A stretch of DNA of 64,000 nt, from assembly GCF_000507185.2 (NCBI RefSeq), contig NZ_AYTM02000002.1, positions 5,181,501-5,245,500 of the forward strand, in the 5' to 3' direction. The notes under the pieces were generated by a model. That model was given only the letters and a program-made list of their open reading frames with translations. It had not been told where the DNA came from and made no database searches. Each line of letters starts with the position of its first letter. Positions within the stretch are counted from its first letter, which is position 1. Below, one piece after another: positions 41,819 to 51,258 of this stretch. Source of the DNA: Pseudomonas syringae KCTC 12500. GTDB taxonomy: Bacteria; Pseudomonadota; Gammaproteobacteria; Pseudomonadales; Pseudomonadaceae. A program made the position numbers and the translations under genes.

Positions 41819-41849
41819 GTTGTGCTCGCTTTACCCGTAGCCAGTGCCG

Positions 41850-41884
41850 GCTCTCGTGCCAACGCGAGCATTGGCACGAGAGGG
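41850..41884. repeat. Short dispersed palindrome
   Basis: CTCTCGTGCCAACGCGAGC is followed closely by ATTGGCACGAGAG, giving an 11-base inverted repeat CTCTCGTGCCA/TGGCACGAGAG. The outer arm is shared with the nested repeat at 34175-34278. Confidence 0.7.
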
Positions 41885-41893
41885 CAAGTTGCC

Positions 41894-42955
41894 TCAGGGA
41901 ATCAGGCGGTCACGACGCAGCTTTTCAAACACGTCGAAGAACGCATCGTCACTGGCCTGAAACGCCGTGAAGCCAAGCTTGCGGCTCTTCGACATGTCAG
42001 TGACAACTTCAATCGGACGGCCGAGATCGGCATCGCTGTGCCATGGTGAAATCAGGCGGTTGATGTCACTTTCCTTGAGCTGATGCTCGCGAACGATGTT
42101 ATCCCAGACCGCCTGATCGTTGGCCATCTGCGTTTCCAGCGGGGCAGGCTCGCTCGGGAAATCGGCTGGCTGCAAGCCGAAGTATTTGGCGATCTGTCCC
42201 CACATCCAGCTCCAGCGAAACACATCGCCGTTGGTGATGTTGAACGCCTGATTGGCGGCTGCAGGTGTGGTCGCGGCCCACAGTTGCTGGCGGGCCAACT
42301 GCCGCGCATCGGTCATGTCGGTCAGGCTGTCCCACTGTACGCGTGAGCCCGGGAACACGAAAGGTCGGCCCGTGGCTTTACAGATCGAGGCGTAGACGGC
42401 CAGGGTCGTCGCCATGTTCATCGCGTTGCCGACGGCGACACCGGTCACGGTGTGCGGGCGATGGACGCTCCAGGTAAAGCCATCCTTCTCGGCGGCAGCG
42501 AAGACTTCGTCTTCCTGGGCGTAGTAGAAGTTCTCGATATCCAGGCGCGCCTGTGACTCTCTGAACGGCGTTTGCGGCAGGGTGCCTTTGCCATAAGCTT
42601 CGAACGGGCCAAGGTAATGCTTGAGGCCGGTCACCAGCGCAACATGCTGAACACTGCCAGCGGGCCGCACAGCGTCCAGCACGTTACGCACCATCGCGGC
42701 ATTGACGCGGATGTTTTCTGCTTCAGTGGCCTGACGCGACCATGTAGTGATGAAAATGTGGGTGGGCTTCACATCAGCCAGAGCCGCATGCACGGACTCC
42801 GGGTTCTGCAGGTCTGCAGCTACCGGTATCACGCCGGGCCGCGCTGACGGGCTACGGGAGAGGGCGGCAACCTGCCAATCGTTTTCCAGTAACAACTGCG
42901 TGATTGCGCTGCCGACAATGCCACTTGCGCCAACAACCAGGGCGGTCTGAGTCAT
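41894..42955 (-). CDS. PRISE-like SDR family NAD(P)-dependent oxidoreductase
   Basis: 353-residue extended-SDR protein. It begins with the nucleotide motif LVVGASGIVGSAITQLLL, followed by ALSRSPSARPGVIPVAADL and HIFITTWSRQATEAEN. The later VTGLKHYLGPFE and SVHRPHTVTGVAVGNAMN match the progesterone-5-beta-reductase/iridoid-synthase-like (PRISE) group, which reduces activated C=C bonds of enones. AGGAG precedes the ATG. It appears monocistronic. The bacterial substrate is unknown. Confidence 0.82.
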   Translation of the reverse strand: MTQTALVVGASGIVGSAITQLLLENDWQVAALSRSPSARPGVIPVAADLQNPESVHAALADVKPTHIFITTWSRQATEAENIRVNAAMVRNVLDAVRPAGSVQHVALVTGLKHYLGPFEAYGKGTLPQTPFRESQARLDIENFYYAQEDEVFAAAEKDGFTWSVHRPHTVTGVAVGNAMNMATTLAVYASICKATGRPFVFPGSRVQWDSLTDMTDARQLARQQLWAATTPAAANQAFNITNGDVFRWSWMWGQIAKYFGLQPADFPSEPAPLETQMANDQAVWDNIVREHQLKESDINRLISPWHSDADLGRPIEVVTDMSKSRKLGFTAFQASDDAFFDVFEKLRRDRLIP

Positions 42956-43044
42956 GGGGGTCTCCTGAGACGGGGAAGAAAGTAATGAACCGTCTGCTGT
43001 CTCAGAACAGCATCAGGCCATACCGTTCAACCCGATTGTCCCGA

Positions 43045-43443
43045 TTACCCTGTAACGTGGCTCCGGGTACCGGGACCGCCTTCGGACTCGGTTGCATATG
43101 ACTTGACGATGGTTTTGGTCGCACTGCTGGCTTTCAAGTCACCAAGTTTTTGCGGCGCAAGCCATTTGCAGGCGGCAATTTCGTTCTGCGGCGATGGCTC
43201 GCTGGAGGCTGGGACCTGGGCGGTGAAAACGTAATGGGCCACTTGATCCTTCTCGTACACATCAAGGTACAGAAGATCAAGGTCAGCGAGCCCGGTTTCC
43301 TCGCACAGTTCACGTACTGCGGCCTGAAAGGGCGTTTCACCCGCTTCTATCTTGCCACCAGGTAACGCCCAGCGCGATTTCGGTTTGCGCACATAGAGGA
43401 CCTGGCCGTCACGTTTGCAGATGACTGTCGCGCGTTGTTTCAT
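43045..43443 (-). CDS. Nudix hydrolase
   Basis: 132-residue Nudix protein with a complete box at residues 30-52 (GKIEAGETPFQAAVRELCEE continuing TGL), preceded by WALPGG. The short single domain is of the MutT/8-oxo-dGTPase or ADP-ribose pyrophosphatase kind; substrate cannot be read from the motif. The ribosome site is weak. The 303-base upstream gap (43444-43746) holds its promoter. Confidence 0.85.
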   Translation of the reverse strand: MKQRATVICKRDGQVLYVRKPKSRWALPGGKIEAGETPFQAAVRELCEETGLADLDLLYLDVYEKDQVAHYVFTAQVPASSEPSPQNEIAACKWLAPQKLGDLKASSATKTIVKSYATESEGGPGTRSHVTG

Positions 43444-43746
43444 AATCCGTTGGCCTGTTAAACGTCCGTTGACATGAGTATCTGCAAGGACTGCGTGAAC
43501 TTGAGACTCAAAGACTGTCAGTAATAGTCACAAAAATGTAATTAATAGTTCATTTTTTAGTGCGGGCCGCTCAGGCCGTAAAGGGAAACGGCCAAAGCGG
43601 ATCGCGCAGCAGGTGGGATGCCGATGCCTGCAATCAGAGTCCTGCAACTAGAGTATGGACATCAGTGGGCGATTGGCGGCGATCGGTTCACCGGGGGCGA
43701 CGTACGGCATGTCAAATCGCAGCCGTCCATGGCTGCCAGGTGCGCA
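43444..43746. other. Intergenic stretch
   Basis: No gene is supported. It contains an AT-rich promoter-like part near 43530-43560 and a hairpin GGCCG, ten bases, CGGCC at 43574-43593. This could end the leftward alcohol dehydrogenase transcript, though there is no T-run. Confidence 0.4.
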
Positions 43747-44823
43747 TCAGGCAGCGTTCGAGTCGGCAGCCGCTTCCTGCTTGAGGCTGTCCATGTCGAT
43801 GACGAAGCGATACTTGACGTCGCCCTTGAGCATCCGCTCGTAAGCCTCGTTGATGTCCTGCATGTTGATCATTTCGATGTCGGAAACGATGCCGTGCTCG
43901 GCGCAGAAGTCCAGCATTTCCTGGGTTTCCTGAATGCCCCCGATCAACGAGCCAGCCAGGCTGCGACGCTTGAAGATCAGGTTGAACACCGCGGGCGACG
44001 GATGCGGCTCTGCCGGCGCGCCGACCAGTGTCATGGTGCCGTCGCGCTTGAGAAGAGACAGAAAGGCGTCCAGATCATGCGGCGCTGCCACTGTGTTGAG
44101 GATAAAGTCCAGACTGTTCGCCTGAGCGGCCATTTGTGCCGCGTCTTTGGATACGACCACTTCGTCGGCGCCCAGACGCAAGCCATCTTCGCGCTTGTTG
44201 GGGGAGGTCGTGAACAGCACCACATGGGCACCCATGGCGTGGGCGATCTTGACGCCCATGTGGCCGAGACCGCCAAGCCCGACAATGCCGACTTTCTTGC
44301 CCGGGCCGACCTTCCAGTGGCGCAACGGGGAATAGGTGGTGATACCTGCGCACAACAGCGGCGCGACGGCAGCCAGGTTGGCATCATGAGAGATGCGCAG
44401 GACGAACTTTTCCTTGACCACGATCTTGTCGGAGTAGCCGCCAAATGTATTCTCGCCGCCAAACACCGGGCCATTGTAGGTGCCGGTGAAGCCACTCTCA
44501 CAGTACTGCTCGTCACCTTCGGCGCACGATGTACATTGCTGGCAACTGTCGACCATGCAACCGACGCCAGCCAGGTCGCCGACCTTGAATTGCTTGACGT
44601 CGGAGCCGACCGCCGTGACCCGGCCGACGATTTCGTGACCCGGAACAGAAGGATAGAGTGTGTTGTGCCACTCATTGCGCGCAGTATGCAGATCGGAGTG
44701 GCACACGCCGCAGTAAAGGATGTCGATCTGAACATCGTCAGCGCCGGGCGAGCGACGTTCGAATTGATGGGGCTTGAGTGTGTCCTGAGCCGATTGAGCT
44801 GCGTAGCTGTATGTCTTGACCAT
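43747..44823 (-). CDS. Zinc-dependent NAD(P) alcohol dehydrogenase (YahK/CAD-like)
   Basis: 358-residue medium-chain zinc alcohol dehydrogenase. Catalytic zinc residues are in YCGVCHSDLHTA and GHEIVG, structural cysteines in CMVDSCQQCTSCAEGDEQYC, and the Rossmann motif is GIVGLGGLGHMGVKIA. This is the YahK/cinnamyl-alcohol-dehydrogenase type with broad aldehyde reductase activity, usually NADPH-linked. The ATG at 44823 follows AGGTGAC; an upstream frame extension to 44955 is rejected. Confidence 0.87.
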   Translation of the reverse strand: MVKTYSYAAQSAQDTLKPHQFERRSPGADDVQIDILYCGVCHSDLHTARNEWHNTLYPSVPGHEIVGRVTAVGSDVKQFKVGDLAGVGCMVDSCQQCTSCAEGDEQYCESGFTGTYNGPVFGGENTFGGYSDKIVVKEKFVLRISHDANLAAVAPLLCAGITTYSPLRHWKVGPGKKVGIVGLGGLGHMGVKIAHAMGAHVVLFTTSPNKREDGLRLGADEVVVSKDAAQMAAQANSLDFILNTVAAPHDLDAFLSLLKRDGTMTLVGAPAEPHPSPAVFNLIFKRRSLAGSLIGGIQETQEMLDFCAEHGIVSDIEMINMQDINEAYERMLKGDVKYRFVIDMDSLKQEAAADSNAA

Positions 44824-45061
44824 TACTGTCACCTGTTCAATGGGGATAAGTGTAACGCCGTACGACAGCATAGCCGAGCCTCGCTCATTGACCTCGCTGT
44901 CTGGCGATGCACATGAATCTGACCCATGGGGCAGCCATGTAGTGCCCCGCGTCACACAAGCGTCATCGGTACGCCGAAGGGTCTGCCAAAAAGGTATGAA
45001 CTTTGCAACAATGCGTTTTTACGCTTGTAATCTTTGGTCATGGTTTAAAGGATGACCGCCG

Positions 45062-47977
45062 TTGGCTCATGCATCTGGTGTTTCCATGACAGTCTCACTT
45101 CTGGCCACGGGCCTCTGCTCAAGCGTAGCTCGCACCTCAATTGCTCCCTGCAGCGCGTTGCCAGCCAACCGCGACCGATTCTCCTGTCAGGCCTCTATCG
45201 AAGCCCTCATAAGCGTGGCAAGGGAGCAGACAGGAGCCATTGCCTGGGCTGCCTACGCCGCGGGTGAACTGAAATGCCTGCTCGGGCAGGGCGACGACAC
45301 CGTTGTCTGGCCTGCACACATCGCCGCTGAAGACTTCGAGACGTATTGCACTCAATTGCAGCTGCATTGCCGGGTCGCAGGGCAGGGCGAGGGCGTGCTG
45401 GGTTGGGTGTTGGCACCGATGGCTGAAAAAGACCATCCCTTGCTGTTGGATCTGGCTGTCAGGCTGGGCTCGCTGTTGCAGACCGCGGCGTTGATCCGCG
45501 CGCAGAACACGCAGCGTGTTCTGTATGAAATCAGCCTGCTGGCCAGCACTACGCTGGACCGCAGCGCTTTTCTGCAAGGCATTCATGAGCAACTCGGGAC
45601 TCTGATCGATGCCGAGAACTTCTACGTTGCGCTGTATGACCGGCAAAGCGGCAAGATCACCTATCCTTATTACATTGACCGATTCGATGGCGAGGCAATG
45701 GCACACGAGACGTTCGAGTTTATCGACGCTGACCGGATGTCGCTCACCGGGTATGTCTTGAGCAGCGGGCAGCCTTTGTTTCTCGATGCTGCCTGCATCG
45801 AACAGGCCAAAGCCGACAACCGGTTTTACAGCGTTGGACGTCTACCCGAGTTCTGGATGGGCGCGCCCTTGAAAAACGCATCGGACGAAGTCTTTGGCAT
45901 GGTCGCGATGCAGGTTTATGACGTGTCTCGTGTCTACAGTGCCCAGGATCGTGCATTGTTCGCCGTGGTGTCGCGCCACGTGGCCATGGCACTGGACCGG
46001 CAGTTGCATCGCACTGACCTGGAGCAGGTAGTGGCTCTGCGCACGCAACAGCTTTCTGCAGCCAACGACGCGTTACGTCAGGAGGTCAGGGACCGCGAGC
46101 GCGCCGAGCATCTGCAGAATGCCCTGTTCCAGATTGCCGAGCTTTCCAGCCAGCCCGGTGACATGAACGAGCTTTTTCGCAGCCTGCACATGATCGTCGG
46201 CGAGTTGCTGGTGGCGCTCAATTTCTACATCGCGCTTTACGACAGTGCGACGGGCGAAGTGACCTTTCCGTACTACATTGACGAGTTCAAGCCCGCGCCG
46301 CCGCGCTCACGGCGCGGGCAGCGGGGGTTTACCGAGTATGTGATAGGCCAGCGGCGACCGTGCCTGATCGATTACGAGGAAGCTCGCAGGCTGGAAGGCC
46401 TTGGCGAGATCGAGGTACAGCGACAATCCGGTCGTTGCTCTTCATGGCTGGGCATTCCGCTGTTCGAAGGTGGGCAGGTGCGCGGCGTGCTGGTGGTGCA
46501 GAGTTATTCCAAGGATGTGAGCTATACCTTGCGCGATCAGGAGCTGCTCACCTTTGTTTCTCGTCACATCGATACGGCACTGTCCCGGCGCAGCGCGGCA
46601 GAAGCGATCCATACCGCCAATGTTCTGCTTGAAGCCAGGGTTCGAGACCGGACCCGTGAGCTGGACCAGGCAAACGCCAGGCTGCAGCACGAAAACTCCC
46701 ATGACTCACTCACCGGGCTGCCCAATCGTAGCCATCTCCAACATCGTCTGAGGCAGGCATGGCAGGACTTCTGCAGCAATGGCCAGCAAGTGATCGTAAT
46801 GTTCATCGATCTGGATCGCTTCAAGATGATCAATGACAGCCTGGGTCATCACTGCGGCGACATCCTTCTGGTGCAGGCCGCTGAGCGCCTGCGCAGTTGC
46901 ATGCGCGAACGCGACCTGCTGGCGCGGCTGGGCGGTGACGAGTTCGCCGTGTTGAGCATCGACACGCCGCTGCAGACCGGGACGGAGATCGCTCAGCGAA
47001 TACTGACTGCGTTAGAGCAGCCGTTCGTGATCGATGATCACACGGTGTTCTCTTCCTGCAGTATCGGTGTGGTGGGTGCCGACAGTCGCTTCCATCAGGA
47101 ACCGGCTGACCTGCTGCGCGATGCCGATACCGCCATGTACCGGGTCAAGAACGGCGGGCGGGACAGCTTCGCGGTGTTCAATCAGGCGTTACGCCGCGAG
47201 GTGTCTGATCAGGTCGAGCAGGAAGGTGCGCTGCGCACGGCGCTGAAACGTACGGACCAGTTGATTCCCTATTTTCAGCCGGTGATCTGCGTCAATAGCG
47301 GAAAGTTGCTGGCGTTCGAGGCGTTGATCCGCTGGCGTATGCCGGATGGGCGGATCGTCGGACCAGAGAGCTTTCTGCCTGCGCTCGAGGGACTGCGCCT
47401 GATTGGCCGTCTGGACCTTTATATGCTCAAACGTGTGATTTCCATCCTGGCGCAACCCGAGAATAGTCATTGGCCACCCGTACATGTGAACTGTTCGAGT
47501 TACAGCATCACCCGCCCGGCGTTCGCCGCGGAAGTACTGGCACTGCTTGCCGAGCAGAATGTCGCGCCTGAACGTCTGTGCCTGGAACTCACCGAAGGCG
47601 CACTGGTGGTCGATCCCGAGCAGGCACGCCTGTCAATGAAGCTCCTGGCCGAGCAAGGCATGTCGGTCATGCTCGACGATTTCGGCGCAGGCTTCTCTTC
47701 GCTCAGCTACGTGCATCAGTACCACTTCAGCGGATTGAAAATCGACAAGTCGTTTATCTTCGGGCTGACCTCCAGTGTGCGTAGCCGCGCTATCGTGCGT
47801 GCCATTGTGCGCATGGCCGAATCCCTCGATCTGACCGTAGTGGCCGAAGGCGTCGAAGACCTTGAAACGCTCGAGCTGCTGCGCGAAATCGGCGCCACAC
47901 AGGCGCAGGGCTACTACTTTTCCGAGCCGTTGCCGATTGAGCTGCTGGATATCAATACCGGCCCTGCGGCAGGCTGA
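45062..47977 (+). CDS. Bifunctional GGDEF-EAL cyclic-di-GMP protein with two GAF domains
   Basis: 971-residue cytoplasmic signalling protein. Two related GAF domains (about 145-320 and 360-510) share the phrases FYVALYD/FYIALYD and PYYID, suggesting an internal duplication. They are followed by a short coiled coil, a GGDEF domain with the intact motif GGDEF at 624-628 and an RERD inhibitory site just before it, and an EAL domain with E753-A-L plus DDFGAGFSSLSY. Both cyclase and phosphodiesterase sites look functional. No membrane segment is evident. An in-frame ATG at 45086 is an alternative start. The GAF ligand is unknown. Confidence 0.9.
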   Translation: MAHASGVSMTVSLLATGLCSSVARTSIAPCSALPANRDRFSCQASIEALISVAREQTGAIAWAAYAAGELKCLLGQGDDTVVWPAHIAAEDFETYCTQLQLHCRVAGQGEGVLGWVLAPMAEKDHPLLLDLAVRLGSLLQTAALIRAQNTQRVLYEISLLASTTLDRSAFLQGIHEQLGTLIDAENFYVALYDRQSGKITYPYYIDRFDGEAMAHETFEFIDADRMSLTGYVLSSGQPLFLDAACIEQAKADNRFYSVGRLPEFWMGAPLKNASDEVFGMVAMQVYDVSRVYSAQDRALFAVVSRHVAMALDRQLHRTDLEQVVALRTQQLSAANDALRQEVRDRERAEHLQNALFQIAELSSQPGDMNELFRSLHMIVGELLVALNFYIALYDSATGEVTFPYYIDEFKPAPPRSRRGQRGFTEYVIGQRRPCLIDYEEARRLEGLGEIEVQRQSGRCSSWLGIPLFEGGQVRGVLVVQSYSKDVSYTLRDQELLTFVSRHIDTALSRRSAAEAIHTANVLLEARVRDRTRELDQANARLQHENSHDSLTGLPNRSHLQHRLRQAWQDFCSNGQQVIVMFIDLDRFKMINDSLGHHCGDILLVQAAERLRSCMRERDLLARLGGDEFAVLSIDTPLQTGTEIAQRILTALEQPFVIDDHTVFSSCSIGVVGADSRFHQEPADLLRDADTAMYRVKNGGRDSFAVFNQALRREVSDQVEQEGALRTALKRTDQLIPYFQPVICVNSGKLLAFEALIRWRMPDGRIVGPESFLPALEGLRLIGRLDLYMLKRVISILAQPENSHWPPVHVNCSSYSITRPAFAAEVLALLAEQNVAPERLCLELTEGALVVDPEQARLSMKLLAEQGMSVMLDDFGAGFSSLSYVHQYHFSGLKIDKSFIFGLTSSVRSRAIVRAIVRMAESLDLTVVAEGVEDLETLELLREIGATQAQGYYFSEPLPIELLDINTGPAAG

Positions 47978-48091
47978 CACTTGGCCGGAGTTTGCCGCAG
48001 ACGGCAGGCTGTATCCGTTCTTTGACGCGCTCGATTTGCCTGTTTTTTATTTAAGCTTTTAAAATCAACAGGTTATTGGTTTTCAAGACAG

Positions 48092-48108
48092 TTGGCACTG
48101 GACTTGCT
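48092..48108 (+). promoter_or_regulatory. Sigma-54 (RpoN) promoter
   Basis: TTGGCACTGGACTTGCT carries the -24 GG (48094-48095) and -12 GC (48106-48107) with exactly ten bases between them, and matches the consensus TGGCAC-N5-TTGC. It lies 38 bases before the 48146 ATG, on the same strand. Expression should need RpoN and an enhancer-binding activator. Confidence 0.8.
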
Positions 48109-48110
48109 TT

Positions 48111-48131
48111 TGAACCTGCGCAACAGGTTCA
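48111..48131. other. Perfect palindrome at the sigma-54 start site
   Basis: TGAACCTG, CGCAA, CAGGTTCA is an 8-bp perfect inverted repeat. It begins at the expected transcription start of the sigma-54 promoter and ends just before the ribosome site of the 48146 gene. It could be a 5' hairpin in the mRNA or a protein-binding dyad. Confidence 0.6.
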
Positions 48132-48145
48132 TCAGGAGGTGAGAG

Positions 48146-48700
48146 ATGATTATTGGCACGAGTGCGCTTGAGCAGCTTGTTTCCCGGGCTGTTGTCGGGC
48201 GCAAGACCGTAGATGAGGTGTCCCAGGACGCCTTCAGCTCGGTCGCTGCCGCTGGCCTGACATCAGGTTCGGCACCGGTTACCGCGCAGACCAGCAGTTC
48301 GACATCGCAAGACAGCAAGCAGGAAAACAGCGGTTACAACGAATCCTTTGCACGGATGATGATCAACCTGAAGTCCGCCGGTGATACGTCACTGTCGGAA
48401 AAGACGGCTGACCGTGACAACGGTGTCATCGGTTCAGTGGCTGGCAGCACCAGTATCACTGACACGGCATCGACAGATTCGGTGCAACAGAAATTCATGG
48501 ACTCTCTGAAGCAGACAGCCGAAGAGAAAGTGCGCGAAAAGCTGACGGGTATTACCCAGAAAGACTATGACGCCATGGCACCTCAGGACCAACTGGCGAT
48601 TGACCAGAAGGTTCAGGACGCGCTCAAGGACAAGCAGAACGACGTTGCGGATGACATCAACACCCGCATCAGAGGTATCAAGGCCGGTATGGTGGCTTGA
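48146..48700 (+). CDS. Hypothetical protein under sigma-54 control
   Basis: 184 residues, unrecognised. There is no signal peptide or membrane segment. The N-terminal third (GTSALEQLVSRAVVGRKTVD, then Ser/Thr/Gln-rich SSTSQDSKQENSGYN) looks disordered, and the C-terminal half is charged and helical (SLKQTAEEKVREKLTGITQK and DQKVQDALKDKQNDVADDIN). A very strong ribosome site (GGAGGTGAGAG) precedes the ATG and a consensus sigma-54 promoter lies upstream. The Ser/Gln-rich soluble N-terminus would suit a secreted or chaperone-bound protein, but no Hrp box is visible. Function unknown. Confidence 0.75.
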   Translation: MIIGTSALEQLVSRAVVGRKTVDEVSQDAFSSVAAAGLTSGSAPVTAQTSSSTSQDSKQENSGYNESFARMMINLKSAGDTSLSEKTADRDNGVIGSVAGSTSITDTASTDSVQQKFMDSLKQTAEEKVREKLTGITQKDYDAMAPQDQLAIDQKVQDALKDKQNDVADDINTRIRGIKAGMVA

Positions 48701-48727
48701 TGTTTGTTCGGCGACTTTGATGGCCTT

Positions 48728-48786
48728 TTCGTGAGCTTGCTCACGAAGACTACCGTCCATACACCGCAGTTGATGCGGGTGTATGG
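48728..48786. repeat. REP-like hairpin followed by a second hairpin
   Basis: TTCGTGAGC, TT, GCTCACGAA is a 9-bp perfect stem with a REP-like sequence at 48728-48747. It is followed by CCATACACC and GGTGTATGG (48757-48786), another 9-bp stem. They lie between the convergent stops at 48700 and 48806 and may act as a transcription barrier. Confidence 0.75.
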
Positions 48787-48805
48787 AGGTAGCGTTTAAG
48801 CCTTC

Positions 48806-49744
48806 TCACCCCAATTGATGCCTGTACGGCAAGTCCGGCCCGACCTTTGTGCAGGTCAGCGCGGCCGCGCCGACGGCGAAATTCAGCATCTCGTCCAGTG
48901 TTTCCCGTGACAGCGTTGACAAGCCTTGTGGCGTGTCGAGCTGGCGTTCGCTGAGGAAGGTCAGCAGTGCGGCCTGAAAAGTATCTCCAGCCCCGACGGT
49001 ATCGGCGGTGACCACGGTTCTTGCCGGCACCGACCAGGTGCCGTGCTGGCGGGTGAAGACGCTGGCACCTTGTGTGCCGCGAGTGATGATGACCAGTTGC
49101 GTACGCTTGCCGAGCCAGCCTTCGGCGATCTTTTGTGGATCGCTGTCCGGGTACAGCAGGTGCAGGTCTTCGTCGCTGACCTTGATCAGGTGCGCATGCT
49201 CGGCGAACGCTGCGACCTGGCTGCGCCAGCGCTGAATGTCCGGTTCCGGGTTGAGGCGCACGTTGGGGTCGAGCGAGATCAGCCGTGTGCCGCTTTCACG
49301 GGCGACCAGCGCCAACAGCGTGTCGGCAATCGGCTGCACCACCAGTGAAAACGAGCCGACGTGAATGCCGCGTACCTGCCCGTCGAGTTCCGGCAGGTGT
49401 TCCAGACGCAACTGGCGGTCCGCGCAGCCCTCGCCTCGAAAGCTGTAAGTCGGCGATCCATCGCTGCCCACGGCGACCATGGCCAGCGTGGTGGGCGCGT
49501 CGAAGTCGATCAGGTGGTCGGTATTGACCGTTTCCTTTTCCAGCACGGCACGCAGACGGCGACCCAGATAGTCGGTGGACAGCCCGGCAAGGAAGCTTGC
49601 GTCCACGCCCAGACGGCGCAGGCCAATCGCAACGTTGAACGGAGAGCCGCCGGCAATCGCATCGAACCCCAATCTGTTCAGGGAACCGCTGTCATCCGCG
49701 CGGGTGAAAATATCGAACAGTGCTTCGCCACAAACCAGAAACAT
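48806..49744 (-). CDS. mtlZ: Fructokinase, PfkB family
   Basis: 312-residue ribokinase-family sugar kinase. It has the N-terminal GEALFDIF and GGSPFNVAIGLRRLG substrate motif, and the C-terminal anion hole/catalytic motif DTVGAGDTFQAALLTFL. It phosphorylates fructose formed by mannitol dehydrogenase to fructose 6-phosphate. It is the last gene of the mtlEFGKDYZ operon, and the order matches that of P. fluorescens. The ATG at 49744 is supported by GGAG; the frame extends to 49849 inside mtlY and is rejected. Confidence 0.9.
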   Translation of the reverse strand: MFLVCGEALFDIFTRADDSGSLNRLGFDAIAGGSPFNVAIGLRRLGVDASFLAGLSTDYLGRRLRAVLEKETVNTDHLIDFDAPTTLAMVAVGSDGSPTYSFRGEGCADRQLRLEHLPELDGQVRGIHVGSFSLVVQPIADTLLALVARESGTRLISLDPNVRLNPEPDIQRWRSQVAAFAEHAHLIKVSDEDLHLLYPDSDPQKIAEGWLGKRTQLVIITRGTQGASVFTRQHGTWSVPARTVVTADTVGAGDTFQAALLTFLSERQLDTPQGLSTLSRETLDEMLNFAVGAAALTCTKVGPDLPYRHQLG

Positions 49745-49766
49745 AAGTGCTCCATGAAAAAACGCT

Positions 49767-51248
<1,482 letters not shown>

Positions 51249-51258
51249 GGGAAGTCCC

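Noticed and set aside
43618..44916. 432-residue forward frame over the YahK-like gene
   Set aside because: Shadow of a zinc alcohol dehydrogenase with complete motifs.
48001..48145. Hrp box (GGAACC...CCAC) before the 48146 gene
   Set aside because: No such pair is present; the promoter is of the sigma-54 type instead.
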